DNA from: an uncultured bacterium | GTDB lineage: Bacteria > Bacteroidota > Ignavibacteria > Kapaibacteriales > UBA4661 | NCBI GenBank assembly: GCA_937899715.1 | Contig: CALCNX010000084.1 | Coordinates: forward strand, 283,222-347,221 | Direction: 5' to 3' | Length of the DNA: 64,000 nt | In this document: positions 46,869 through 55,974 of the stretch, piece by piece | Layout: each line of letters starts with the position of its first letter | Position numbering within the stretch: position 1 is the stretch's first letter | The notes under the pieces: model-generated | Seen by the model: only the letters and a program-made list of their open reading frames with translations | What the model was told of the DNA's origin: nothing | Databases searched by the model: none | Program-made: the position numbers and the translations under genes

Positions 46869-47480
46869 ATGAGCGCACAACCAAAACATTTCTACACCCC
46901 GCAGGAATACTTAGCTTTTGAGCGCTCTTCGGCTGAGAAGCACGAGTATTTTAATGGTGAGGTCTTTCGGATGGCAGGAGCGAGTTTTCAGCATACAACC
47001 ATCAACTCAAACATCGTTGCGGCTTTACGGAGTCAGCTTCGTAAGCGGGGCTGTTCAATTCATGCAAACGACCTGCGAACCAAGACTCTGAGCAATCTTT
47101 ACACCTATCCTGATATAGTTGTTGTCTGCGGTAAGCCGGAGTTTCTTGATGATACTTTTGATACGCTAACCAACCCCGCCATCATCATCGAAATCCTCTC
47201 TGGCTCCACCAAAAACTATGACCGTACAAAGAAATTCGACCATTACCGAACTATTACGAGTTTGAAAGAGTACGTGCTCGTCGAACAGGATTTCGCGCGG
47301 GTCGAGATATACAGCCGCATTGAGGACGGCAACGTTCCGCCGGAGCGCACACTCTGGTCATTTCAGGCAGCAAGCAGTCTGGGGGAAACACTTCGTTTGA
47401 CGGCGGTTGATTGTACGATAGACCTAACCGAAGTGTACGAAGATATCGTGCTTGGAGAGCAGCCATCAGAAGCGCAGTAA
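46869..47480 (+). CDS. Uma2-family (DUF820) putative restriction-endonuclease-fold protein
   Basis: 203 residues from the ATG at 46869; the frame is open to a TTG at 46851 overlapping the E1 stop. The PD-(D/E)XK-like pattern runs YTPQEYLAFERSSAEKHEYFNGEVFRM, HANDLRTKT, YPDIVVVCG with the Asp, then IIEILSGSTKNYDRTKKFDHYRTI with the catalytic Glu. Such proteins are abundant in Cyanobacteria and some Bacteroidota and their role is unknown. It sits 14 bp after the fused E1 stop and 54 bp before a second E1 alpha, an odd insertion in a metabolic cluster. Confidence 0.85.
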   Translation: MSAQPKHFYTPQEYLAFERSSAEKHEYFNGEVFRMAGASFQHTTINSNIVAALRSQLRKRGCSIHANDLRTKTLSNLYTYPDIVVVCGKPEFLDDTFDTLTNPAIIIEILSGSTKNYDRTKKFDHYRTITSLKEYVLVEQDFARVEIYSRIEDGNVPPERTLWSFQAASSLGETLRLTAVDCTIDLTEVYEDIVLGEQPSEAQ

Positions 47481-47534
47481 TCCTTGATTTTCAGAAGAAT
47501 AACCGCTCATTATTATCCCCAAAGGAATCCACAC

Positions 47535-48590
47535 ATGGCAACAGCAGTAGCAAAAATGAAAAACGGCAAGGCAACGCATAATACCGCTTCCAGCGGCACA
47601 GCACCAAATGGCAAGCCGCATATTTCATCGCTTCTCACCGATGAAGAGCGCAAACAAATATTTTTTCGGATGCTGCAAGCGCGCGAGTTCGACCTCGCTA
47701 TGATTCGCGCCTATAAGCAAGGACGGGCTTTTGGCGGTGTTTATTCTCAAATCGGAAATGAGGCTTCATCTGTCGGCTCGGCTTTTGCCCTTGCTGCTGA
47801 CGATGCATATTTCCCGATGCACCGCAATGTGGGTGGGCATTTTACACGGGGACAGGAACTCCGCACGATGCTAATGAATTTTCTTGCCCGTGAAGGCAGC
47901 ATGATGCGTGGTACAGACGGCACAGGGCATTATGCTGATGTGGGCAAAAAAGTCTTCGGCAATGTTTCCCATTTGGGTTCGATGATTCCCGTTGCGGCAG
48001 GGTATGTGATGGCAGCAAAAATGCGCGGCGAAAACACTGTTGCCATGACCTACATCGGCGATGGCGGTGCACAAACAGGAGAGTTCCACGAAGGAATAAA
48101 TCTTGCGGCTGTACAACGACTTCCGCTTATACTCATTATTGAAAATAATCAGTACGCTTATTCCTCGCCGAACAGTGTAGAATTTGCTTGCGAGCGTCTT
48201 TCCGACCGTGCACTGGGTTACGGCTGCACAGGAGCAACCATTGACGGAACGGATGTGGAGTTGGTGTACGAAACGTGCAAGAATGCAGTGGAGGCAGCCA
48301 GAAAAACAGGTATTCCAGCAATTATTGAGTCCGTTACAATGCGGATGCGTGGACACGCGGAGCATGATGACTTCAGCTATGTCCCCGTGGCAATGGTAGA
48401 GGAGTGGCAAAAGCGCGACCCTGTTGACCGCTACACCCAAGTAATGATTAGCCGTCGCCTTTATAGAGCCGAAGAGATTGAATTGCTTCGCAAATCTTTA
48501 TCAGAAGAGATGAATGCTGCCATTGACGACGTTGTCGCCTTACCATTTCCAGCGCGAGAAGAAGGGCGTAAACTTGTGTTCGTAGATTAA
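47535..48590 (+). CDS. Thiamine-diphosphate dehydrogenase E1 alpha subunit
   Basis: 351 residues from the ATG at 47535, with an AAAGGA ribosome-binding-like site about 9 nt upstream; 17 extra upstream codons were rejected. It is a pyruvate/branched-chain E1 alpha: YFPMHRNVGGHFTRGQEL, GTDGTGHYADV, the ThDP motif GDGGAQTGEFHEGINLA...ENNQYA, and MRMRGHAEHDDFSYVP. As its partner is a beta subunit, it could pair with the beta half of the fused E1 upstream or with an unlinked beta gene. Having a free alpha beside an alpha-beta fusion is unusual. Confidence 0.93.
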   Translation: MATAVAKMKNGKATHNTASSGTAPNGKPHISSLLTDEERKQIFFRMLQAREFDLAMIRAYKQGRAFGGVYSQIGNEASSVGSAFALAADDAYFPMHRNVGGHFTRGQELRTMLMNFLAREGSMMRGTDGTGHYADVGKKVFGNVSHLGSMIPVAAGYVMAAKMRGENTVAMTYIGDGGAQTGEFHEGINLAAVQRLPLILIIENNQYAYSSPNSVEFACERLSDRALGYGCTGATIDGTDVELVYETCKNAVEAARKTGIPAIIESVTMRMRGHAEHDDFSYVPVAMVEEWQKRDPVDRYTQVMISRRLYRAEEIELLRKSLSEEMNAAIDDVVALPFPAREEGRKLVFVD

Positions 48591-48611
48591 AAAGAAATTT
48601 TCCACAAAAAG

Positions 48612-48643
48612 TTTGCACACAACAGAGGAATCCTGTATTTTTG
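48612..48643 (+). promoter_or_regulatory. Bacteroidota-type promoter for rplS
   Basis: TTTG (48612-48615), a 20-bp spacer, then TATTTTTG (48636-48643), an exact match to TTTG-N20-TAnnTTTG, about 70 bp before rplS. A TTTTCCACA 9-mer lies just upstream (48598-48606). Confidence 0.7.
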
Positions 48644-48713
48644 TAGGCTGTATCAAAAACGACCCCCGAAAGAACAATCAACGCATTCATTTTCATTTGT
48701 TCAAAGCACATTT

Positions 48714-49136
48714 ATGATGTCGAAAGAATTGCAACTTATTGAGACGATGGCTATTGCCGAGTCGAGTGAGATGCGTAAAACCAAAAACAACGGTGAAGAA
48801 GTGAACATCCCGAATTTCCGTCCGGGAGATACTGTCAACGTTGCTGTACGCGTTATCGAAGGCGATAAAGAGCGTATTCAGAACTACCAAGGTATCGTCA
48901 TTGCTCGTCGTGGCATTGGCACAGGCGCAACATTCCGCGTTCGCAAAATTTCCAACGGTGTCGGCGTAGAACGTATTTTCCCGCTCTACTCTCCGATTAT
49001 CCAAGGTGTAACGCTTGTAAGCGAAGGCTCCGTCCGCCGCTCGAAGCTCTACTACCTACGCGGTATGACCGAACGCCAGATGCGCACAAAAACCCGCAAA
49101 AAAGTTACTCTCGTCGCAGCGGCGAACAAAGCATAA
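48714..49136 (+). CDS. rplS: 50S ribosomal protein L19
   Basis: 140 residues; a second ATG follows immediately (48717) and could be the start. Typical L19 blocks: FRPGDTVNVAVRVIEGDKERIQNYQGIVIARRG, VGVERIFPLYSP and RRSKLYYLRGMTERQ. It lies at the subunit interface. In many bacteria it follows trmD; here it is monocistronic with its own promoter and terminator, 5.4 kb from rpsP. Confidence 0.97.
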   Translation: MMSKELQLIETMAIAESSEMRKTKNNGEEVNIPNFRPGDTVNVAVRVIEGDKERIQNYQGIVIARRGIGTGATFRVRKISNGVGVERIFPLYSPIIQGVTLVSEGSVRRSKLYYLRGMTERQMRTKTRKKVTLVAAANKA

Positions 49137-49176
49137 TTTGTTTATGCCTCTCTTTTTCGGGCAAGAAAAAATCTTC

Positions 49177-49210
49177 AAAAGCAGATACAGCAATGTCTCT
49201 GCTTTTTTTT
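49177..49210 (+). terminator. Rho-independent terminator after rplS
   Basis: AAAAGCAGA (49177-49185) pairs with TCTGCTTTT (49198-49206), followed by TTTT. It overlaps an upstream in-frame ATG of batB (49193), supporting the later start for that gene. Confidence 0.85.
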
Positions 49211-49291
49211 ATTTTTGTGCTATCTTGCAGTCACTCACAACAGATTCACATTGGAATATTCAGCACCAATCAACCACCCTCACTTTTGCCA

Positions 49292-50413
49292 ATGATTCGT
49301 TTTCAGCATAGCGAATACCTCTACGCACTGGCGGTTCTCCCGTTTCTAGTCGCGCTCTTCTGGTGGAGCCGCCGCCAACGCTTGCGTTCATTGGCAGCCT
49401 TCGGCGACATGACAATTATCCGTCGCCTTTTTCCTGATGTATCTGATTCTAAGCCTACATGGAAATTTACAATATTCCTTGTAGCGTATTCCTTTCTCGT
49501 ACTTGGCTTGTCTAATCCACAAATCGGTACAAAACTCGAAGAAGTCAAACGCGAAGGTGTGAATATCATTATTGCACTCGACGTTTCCAATAGTATGCGC
49601 GCAGAAGACCTCAAGCCCAATCGCTTGGAACGAGCAAAACAGGCGATTGCACGTATGCTCGACAAGCTCAGTAACGACCGCATAGGTCTTATCGTTTTTG
49701 CAGGGGAAGCATACTTGCAGTTACCTCTCACAAATGATTATGGTGCGGTCAAGATGTTTCTCTCTGCGATTGAACCGAGCATGATTCCTACGCAAGGTAC
49801 AAACATTGGTGCTGCCGTAAAACTTGCTGTAAAATCCTTCAATGCTGAGGAAAAGCGATATAAAACCCTCATCATTATTACCGACGGGGAAAATCACGAG
49901 GAAGATGCGCTCAAAGCCATAAAAGATACACGAGAGGAAGGTGTGCTTGTCCATACTATTGGTATGGGTTCACCGGAAGGTTCGCCTATCCCCACCTACG
50001 CCATGGGCTTTCAAACAGGCTTCCGCAAAGACCGCTCCGGCAATGTGATTTTGACCAAACTCAACGAGAAAAGCCTCCAAGAATTTGCCGCAGCCGGTGG
50101 TGGCGTGTACATACGTGCGACGAATACCGAGATGGGGCTAAACATTGTACTTGAAGAAATTGGTAAAATGGAGAAAAAAGAATTTGGAACGAAGGTCTTT
50201 ACAAACTTTGAAGACCGCTTCCAGTATGCTCTGGGATTGGCATTGCTACTATTGGTTTGGGAATTGCTCATATCAGATCGCCGGAATGCTTGGTGGCGCA
50301 ATGTCAACCTTTTTGGACATATTTCCTCCACCAAAGCTACTAGTAAAAAGGCTTCCCCTCCAATAGCCTCCAAGATTGAAACCGCATCCATTCCATCGAA
50401 AGAAACTGTATGA
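49292..50413 (+). CDS. batB: BatB-type von Willebrand A membrane protein
   Basis: 373 residues from the ATG at 49292; an upstream ATG at 49193 lies inside the rplS terminator. Membrane helices at about 8-24 and 55-75 flank a short cytoplasmic loop. The vWA domain has the metal-site DVSNS (IIIALDVSNSMRAED), the Thr of TQGTNIGAA and the Asp of ITDGENHEE. One further helix (YALGLALLLLVWELLI) lies near the C-terminus. In Bacteroidota, Bat proteins help against oxidative stress and envelope damage. Its stop codon overlaps the batC start by 4 bp (ATGA). Confidence 0.9.
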   Translation: MIRFQHSEYLYALAVLPFLVALFWWSRRQRLRSLAAFGDMTIIRRLFPDVSDSKPTWKFTIFLVAYSFLVLGLSNPQIGTKLEEVKREGVNIIIALDVSNSMRAEDLKPNRLERAKQAIARMLDKLSNDRIGLIVFAGEAYLQLPLTNDYGAVKMFLSAIEPSMIPTQGTNIGAAVKLAVKSFNAEEKRYKTLIIITDGENHEEDALKAIKDTREEGVLVHTIGMGSPEGSPIPTYAMGFQTGFRKDRSGNVILTKLNEKSLQEFAAAGGGVYIRATNTEMGLNIVLEEIGKMEKKEFGTKVFTNFEDRFQYALGLALLLLVWELLISDRRNAWWRNVNLFGHISSTKATSKKASPPIASKIETASIPSKETV

Positions 50414-51225
50414 AATCATTTTCTTCTCTTGCCAATAGGTTGTCATCGCCAGTTTGGCATTCCCTTGCCATTGCATCTGCACTCACACTGTGCGATTACC
50501 ACAGCCTTCATGCTCAATCACCGTCGTCTTGGACAAGTGTTTTCGATACACCACGTTCACTGGCTCGCAATGGTAATGAAGCTTACACCAACAAACGTTT
50601 CAAAGAAGCCGAAGAGCAATATCGCTCGTCGCTCGAAAAAGATCGGAACCTTACGGCGGGCAGTTTCAACCTTGGCACTGCACTTTACAAGCAAGGGAAA
50701 TATGATGATGCCGCAAGTCAGTTCCGCGCTCTTGCTGAAAATGGTAATGCTGGAAAAGATGTCCGCGCACAAGCTTATCATAATCTCGGCAATTCGCTTC
50801 TGAAATCACAAAAACTCCCTGACTGCGTAGATGCCTATAAAAATGCGCTCCGTATTAACCCGGCGGATGACGACACGCGGCATAATCTTGCATATGCAAA
50901 GCAACTTTTGGCTGAACAGCAAAAGAAAGAACAACAAAAGCAACAGCAAAACAACCAGAACCAAGACGAGCAAAAACAACAAGATCAACAGCAGCAAAAC
51001 CAGGATAAAAATCAAGATAAGAATCAAGATAAAAATCAGCAGAACCAACAACCTAATCAACCGCCTCAAAACAACCAACCACCGCAGCAAGGACAGTCCC
51101 AACCAAAACTCTCCAAGGCAGATGCAGAGCGCATTCTGGAAGCACTCAATAATGAAGAACGAAATGTCCAGAAAAAACTTATTAAGCGCAAAGCGAATGG
51201 TATGGTGATTGAGAAAGATTGGTAA
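50410..51225 (+). CDS. batC: BatC-type TPR protein with Gln/Asn-rich tail
   Basis: 271 residues. The first 36 are a probable signal peptide or membrane anchor (LAIASALTLCDYHSLHAQ). Residues about 45-165 are three TPR units (ARNGNEAYTNKRFKEAEEQY; AGSFNLGTALYKQGKYDDAASQF; AYHNLGNSLLKSQKLPDCV). About 170-240 is low complexity, with repeated NQDK units and poly-Q/N, then an ALNNEERNVQKKL motif characteristic of BatC. It is translationally coupled to batB and 25 bp before batD. The gene is coding despite the repetitive DNA. Confidence 0.88.
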   Translation: MKSFSSLANRLSSPVWHSLAIASALTLCDYHSLHAQSPSSWTSVFDTPRSLARNGNEAYTNKRFKEAEEQYRSSLEKDRNLTAGSFNLGTALYKQGKYDDAASQFRALAENGNAGKDVRAQAYHNLGNSLLKSQKLPDCVDAYKNALRINPADDDTRHNLAYAKQLLAEQQKKEQQKQQQNNQNQDEQKQQDQQQQNQDKNQDKNQDKNQQNQQPNQPPQNNQPPQQGQSQPKLSKADAERILEALNNEERNVQKKLIKRKANGMVIEKDW

Positions 51226-51250
51226 CAACCTTCCTTCCAATTGTGACAAA

Positions 51251-53095
51251 ATGCGAATACTTTCTCTTCTTTTAACGTTTGTTCTTAGCTCATATACTCT
51301 TGTGGCGCAGGAACTTACTGCCACAGTCACACCGAATCCGGTGAGTGTGGGCGACCGCTTTCAGGTAAGTTTCACCAGTAGTGCAGCTATGGCAGGATTT
51401 CGCGCACCCGACTTTGAAGGGCTTACCCTAATTGGTGGTCCGATGCAGTCGCAAAGTGTCCGCATTGTCAATGGTGCTATGGCTCAGAGCATTTCTTACT
51501 CTTATATTTTGCAAGCACGCTCGGAAGGAAAATTTACCATTTCCGCGGCATCGGCAGATATTGGCGGAAAGCGCGTGCAATCAAATCCTGTTGTGGTACA
51601 AGTTGTAAAGCAAAGTGAGCAAAAAGCAGCACAGCAAGCCGAAGAGCAGGCAGCAGAATCGGAAATCACCAAACAGCTTCAAAAGGGTATTTTTCTCAAG
51701 GCTTCGGCGAATAAAAACAATGTTATGCGTGGCGAACAGGTTATTGCCACCTATAAGCTCTATACACGTATTACACTTACCAACTATACCCCTCGAAAAA
51801 TGCCTGCATTGACAGGCTTTTGGAATCAAGACATCGAAAGCCCTCAGCAATTACTTTTTAACGATGAGGTCATCAACGGGCAAGTATTCCGTGTTGCCGC
51901 TGTTAAAAAAGTTGCTCTTTTCCCGCAGCAAAGCGGTACTCTTGAACTTGACCCTATGGAAGCGGAGGTTGTCGCACGAGTCAATGTTGGGGGCAATAAA
52001 CGGAGCAACTCCCGCGACCCATTTGATGCCTTCTTTCATGGCGGAGACCCGTTTGGAGACCCTTTCGGTCAGGCACAAGATGTACGCGTCCCACTTCGTA
52101 GCCCCGTTGTAAAAATAACCGTTCGACCGCTCCCACAAACAAATGTTCCTGCTGAGTTTAATGGTGCTGTCGGCACATTTTCGCTGGAAACGACACTCGC
52201 ACCACGAAGCACGAAAACAAATGAACCGGTTAAACTTACAGTACGCTTGAGCGGCAAAGGTAATTTGAAGTTGATTGACCCTATCAAACTTCAGCTACCG
52301 CCAGATATTGAAACCTACGACCCCACGACAAAGGACAATATTGATATGAATGAATCCGGGGCAAACGGAACGAAAACCTTCGAGTATCTTCTGATTCCAC
52401 GATTTGCAGGAGAGTTCAAGATTCCATCAGTTGCTTTTGCGTACTATGACCTTGATAAAAAGCGCTACGTCACGCTCCAGTCCGAAGAATTCACTCTTTT
52501 GGTCGAAAAAGGTAAAGAAGAAAATGCCATTGTGGGCGGGAAATATAGTGGTAAAGACGCAGTAACAGCACTCAACAGCGATATTCGCTTTATCAAATTC
52601 GGAAACAGTGAGCGCTTACCGCGTCGCGGCGAAGGCTTTTATGGAAGTGTGGGCTTTTTTGTATCTCTGGTGCTTCCATTTTTTCTTTTCATTGGATTCA
52701 TTGTCTATCGTAGGCGAGACGAGCAACTTCGTGGAGATATTGCTCTTATGAAAAATCGAACCGCCACGCGCATTGCGACAAAACGCCTCAAAGAAGCAAA
52801 AGCATTTTTGAACGAGAATGACTCTGCGAAATTCCACGATGCTGTATCCAAAGCACTTTGGGGCTATATGAGTGATAAACTCACAATTTCTCAAGCATCA
52901 CTCTCACGCGAAACGGTGCAAGCGGCATTGCAAGAACGAGGTGTCAAAACGGAGGTTTGCAGCCGATTTACTCAGACATTAGATTCTTGTGAATTTGCTC
53001 GCTTCGCACCCACTCAAGCGCAAGGTGCTATGCAACATCTCTATGACGAAGCAATGGCAATAATCTCAACACTGGAAGACCAACTCAAACGATAA
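51251..53095 (+). CDS. batD: BatD-type protein
   Basis: 614 residues from the ATG at 51251 (signal peptide ILSLLLTFVLSSYTLVAQ); an ORF start at 51209 overlaps batC and was not used. BatD beta-domains follow (LTATVTPNPVSVGDRFQVSF; YSYILQARSEGKFTI; FEYLLIPRFAGEFKIPSVAF). A single membrane helix (GFFVSLVLPFFLFIGFIVY, about 460-480) and a cytoplasmic helical tail end the protein. It is periplasmic and membrane-anchored, completing batB-batC-batD in the usual order. Confidence 0.9.
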   Translation: MRILSLLLTFVLSSYTLVAQELTATVTPNPVSVGDRFQVSFTSSAAMAGFRAPDFEGLTLIGGPMQSQSVRIVNGAMAQSISYSYILQARSEGKFTISAASADIGGKRVQSNPVVVQVVKQSEQKAAQQAEEQAAESEITKQLQKGIFLKASANKNNVMRGEQVIATYKLYTRITLTNYTPRKMPALTGFWNQDIESPQQLLFNDEVINGQVFRVAAVKKVALFPQQSGTLELDPMEAEVVARVNVGGNKRSNSRDPFDAFFHGGDPFGDPFGQAQDVRVPLRSPVVKITVRPLPQTNVPAEFNGAVGTFSLETTLAPRSTKTNEPVKLTVRLSGKGNLKLIDPIKLQLPPDIETYDPTTKDNIDMNESGANGTKTFEYLLIPRFAGEFKIPSVAFAYYDLDKKRYVTLQSEEFTLLVEKGKEENAIVGGKYSGKDAVTALNSDIRFIKFGNSERLPRRGEGFYGSVGFFVSLVLPFFLFIGFIVYRRRDEQLRGDIALMKNRTATRIATKRLKEAKAFLNENDSAKFHDAVSKALWGYMSDKLTISQASLSRETVQAALQERGVKTEVCSRFTQTLDSCEFARFAPTQAQGAMQHLYDEAMAIISTLEDQLKR

Positions 53096-53130
53096 ACCCA
53101 ACATTTCATCTTTTTTTGGAGTATTCCCTA

Positions 53131-55722
53131 ATGGCAAAACAGCCACACGTTTCATCCAAACGGCATACGCCGCCGGGTAAATCCGCATCAAAGGCTTTCA
53201 TCCCTGAGCAGTATCATAGCGCTTTGTATTGCCTTGCTTTGGGCGTAGCAGTACTTATATTTTTGCGTGGGACTCTTTTCGGAAACGGTATTTTCTTTGC
53301 TTCAGACAATATTGCCTCCGGTAGTTTTGTCCCATATTTGGAAGCTGCCAAGAAAAGCGGAGATTTTCCACTCTGGATACCCAATATTTTTTCGGGTATG
53401 CCAAGTTACGCAGCACTTCTAACCACCGGATATCGCTGGTGGGATTTTATTATGGTTGCATTTTATGCCGTCACCAATGGATTTGGAGTCATCTTCAAAA
53501 GCGACGCGGCTCGTGTTGGTTCGTATTATATTCTTTATGGAATTGGGGTGTTTTTACTGATGCGAAGCAAGCAGCAAAGTCGCTTTATAGCTTTTTTCAC
53601 GGCATTTGCAGCGATATTCTCAACCTTCATTATCGTGTGGGTGATGATTGGTCATAACACCAAGCCCATGGCGCTTATGACATTTCCATATATTCTTCTT
53701 TGCCTTGAAAAATTGCGGGAACGTCTTAGCATATTGTATGCTGCTTTACTTATTGTCATTACCCATATTTTGGTTGAGTCCACGCACGTCCAGATGGCGT
53801 TTTACGGTGTATGCTGCTTTGGGTTGTATATTGTTTTCGAGATTATTAGTCGGCTTATCAAAAAAGAAGCAATAATGGGTGTTCTCCGCGCTGCCGGAAT
53901 TCTTGCTGTTGCAGGCGGCTTATCCTTTGCTATGGCATCCGACCGCTATTTATCAGTGATGGAATACACTCAATACTCAACGCGCGGCACAGCACCTATT
54001 GAAAAAACACTTGGTCAGAAACAAGACCTGGCAGGCGGGTTTGATTATGAATATGCGACCAACTGGTCGTTCAGCCCACAAGAAATGATGACCTTCGTTG
54101 TTCCCAACTACTTCGGTTTCGGCAAAATGAAGGTCGGCGAAGAAATGCAGAGTACCTATTGGGGGCAGATGCCTTTTACCGATGCCGCGAATTATATGGG
54201 CATTGGAGTATTGGCGCTGGCAATTTTTGGGGCGTGGCATTGGCGGCGAGATACGTTTGTACAATTTCTCATTGCTACAGCACTTTTTGCACTTTTACTC
54301 TCTTTTGGCAAAAACTTACCGCTTCTGTACAACCTCTTTTTCAACCTTGTTCCGAATTTCAACAAATTCCGCGCACCACAAATGGCGCTTGCACTTACAC
54401 AGTTTGCAGTGCCAATCCTAGCGGGTTATGGTATTTCAGGTTTGCTTTCTCAGCGTCACAGTACAGACCGTGATCGCCATAAAGTCGTTGAACGCAAGTG
54501 GTTATTTCTCGGCGCTGGTGGAGCGGCATTATTTTTACTGGCAGGAGCAATTTTTAATGTACTTGGCAAAGAGCAATATGTCAAAGCTGTCGGTACTGCG
54601 ACGACGGAGCAATATCAGAGCGTACTGGCACAAGTTCGAGATAATCCGCAGCAGCTTGCCGCCTACCAAGAACGAATCGCACAAATCGCCAACGAGCGTG
54701 GTCAGCAGATATATTCGCTGATGATTGACGATTGGTATATCACGGCTTTCTTGGGTGTAGCATTTATGCTCACTGCATGGCTACTGGTACGCGGAACACT
54801 GCCCGAATGGCTTGGATTATCGCTTCTGGCGTTCTTTTTGGTTATTGACCTTTGGCGTGTTAGCTCTCGCCCTATGGAAATTTCTAAGCAAAACTATGAG
54901 CAAACTGTTTTTCGCAAGACCGATGCTATTAGTTTTATTCAAAATGATAAATCGCTCTTCCGCGTAGCAGACTTCAATCAATCGCCAAACGTAATGGCGT
55001 ATTTTGGATTGCAACATATCCACGGCTATCATTCAGCAAAACTCCGCGTGTATCAAGATTTACTTGATGTCGCCGGAAATGGTGGCGGCTCGGTAATTGC
55101 AAATCCTTTCTTGTGGAACTTGATGAACGTAAAATATCTGCTTTCCGAGCGCCCACTTATGGAAGGAATGCAGCCGGTATTCAAATCTCAGGAGACACAG
55201 ATGTTGGTCTATGAAAACCCATCTGTGCTGCCAAGAGCATTCCTTGTCAATCGTGCCGAGACGGTGCCACAACAGATGGATATTTTGCAACACCTCAAAA
55301 AAGGTGATTTTGCGCCGCTTGACCTAGCATATCTTGAAAAACCGCTACCACAGCCCATTGATACGATTCCGGGCGATATGATGGAACACATCAATCGTGT
55401 GAAATATACCGCCTACAGCAACGAAACGATAAAAATGGAAGTAGATGCTAGTGGGAACAACTTGCTGTTCATCAGCGATGTTTATTATCCGGCAGGGTGG
55501 AAAGCGTATATTGATAGTAAAGAAACGGAAATTTTCAAGACAAATTATGCTTTCCGTAGCATGATTGTACCGAAAGGAAAGCACAATGTTGAAATGCGGT
55601 TCACATCCGAGCGCTTTGGTTTAGGTAAAAACCTCAGCCTTGCAAGTAATGTCATCATACTTGCTTTGTTGGGAATTGGTATTTGGCAACAGCGAAAAAC
55701 GAAAAGTCAGCAAAGCGTATAA
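53131..55722 (+). CDS. YfhO-family integral membrane protein
   Basis: 863 residues from the ATG at 53131 with TTGGAG about 9 nt upstream (an in-frame TTG at 53116 is inside that site). About a dozen membrane helices cover residues 35-600. Family signatures near the start are SDNIASGSFVPYLEAAKK and FPLWIPNIFSGMPSYAA. A large C-terminal periplasmic beta domain (YYPAGWKAYIDSKE ... FRSMIVPKGKHNVEMRF) is followed by a last helix. YfhO-like proteins belong to a GT-C-like glycosyltransferase group implicated in lipoteichoic-acid glycosylation in Firmicutes; here the substrate is unknown. It begins 35 bp after batD and may be co-transcribed. Confidence 0.88.
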   Translation: MAKQPHVSSKRHTPPGKSASKAFIPEQYHSALYCLALGVAVLIFLRGTLFGNGIFFASDNIASGSFVPYLEAAKKSGDFPLWIPNIFSGMPSYAALLTTGYRWWDFIMVAFYAVTNGFGVIFKSDAARVGSYYILYGIGVFLLMRSKQQSRFIAFFTAFAAIFSTFIIVWVMIGHNTKPMALMTFPYILLCLEKLRERLSILYAALLIVITHILVESTHVQMAFYGVCCFGLYIVFEIISRLIKKEAIMGVLRAAGILAVAGGLSFAMASDRYLSVMEYTQYSTRGTAPIEKTLGQKQDLAGGFDYEYATNWSFSPQEMMTFVVPNYFGFGKMKVGEEMQSTYWGQMPFTDAANYMGIGVLALAIFGAWHWRRDTFVQFLIATALFALLLSFGKNLPLLYNLFFNLVPNFNKFRAPQMALALTQFAVPILAGYGISGLLSQRHSTDRDRHKVVERKWLFLGAGGAALFLLAGAIFNVLGKEQYVKAVGTATTEQYQSVLAQVRDNPQQLAAYQERIAQIANERGQQIYSLMIDDWYITAFLGVAFMLTAWLLVRGTLPEWLGLSLLAFFLVIDLWRVSSRPMEISKQNYEQTVFRKTDAISFIQNDKSLFRVADFNQSPNVMAYFGLQHIHGYHSAKLRVYQDLLDVAGNGGGSVIANPFLWNLMNVKYLLSERPLMEGMQPVFKSQETQMLVYENPSVLPRAFLVNRAETVPQQMDILQHLKKGDFAPLDLAYLEKPLPQPIDTIPGDMMEHINRVKYTAYSNETIKMEVDASGNNLLFISDVYYPAGWKAYIDSKETEIFKTNYAFRSMIVPKGKHNVEMRFTSERFGLGKNLSLASNVIILALLGIGIWQQRKTKSQQSV

Positions 55723-55810
55723 CTTCGGCTACAATACAGGCGAAACCAAATAGAAAAGAGGCGCAAGAAATCTTGTGTCTCTTTTTCTATTTGATTCCAA
55801 CAAGAAACTT

Positions 55811-55842
55811 TTTCTTTCTCGCCAATAATATCCGTATATTTG
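55811..55842 (+). promoter_or_regulatory. Probable promoter of tRNA-Leu and tig
   Basis: TATATTTG (55835-55842) matches TAnnTTTG exactly; 20 bp upstream is TTTC (55811-55814) rather than TTTG. It lies 46 bp before the tRNA. Confidence 0.5.
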
Positions 55843-55888
55843 TAGTCTTTTCTGTACAGCAAGCAGACGATAGGTTTTTATTTCAAAC

Positions 55889-55970
55889 GCGGGCGTGGCG
55901 AAATTGGCAGACGCGCCAGACTTAGGATCTGGTGGGGTAACCCGTAGGAGTTCAAGTCTCCTCGCCCGCA
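55889..55970 (+). tRNA. tRNA-Leu, anticodon UAG
   Basis: 82 nt. The acceptor stem GCGGGCG (55889-55895) pairs with CGCCCGC (55963-55969), and the discriminator is A (55970). The anticodon stem CCAGA/TCTGG encloses the loop CTTAGGA, giving UAG, which reads leucine CUN codons. A long variable arm (class II) is present, and the T arm contains GTTCAAGTC. The CCA end is not encoded (next bases CAA), so it must be added after 3' trimming, for example by the rnz product here. Confidence 0.97.
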
Positions 55971-55974
55971 CAAA

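Noticed and set aside
49193..49291. Earlier start for batB with a signal-like N-terminus
   Set aside because: It falls within the rplS terminator hairpin; the conserved BatB start is at 49292.
50930..51090. Repetitive A-rich DNA that might be a CRISPR or satellite
   Set aside because: It is in frame within batC and encodes Gln/Asn/Lys/Asp low complexity; no spacer-repeat structure.
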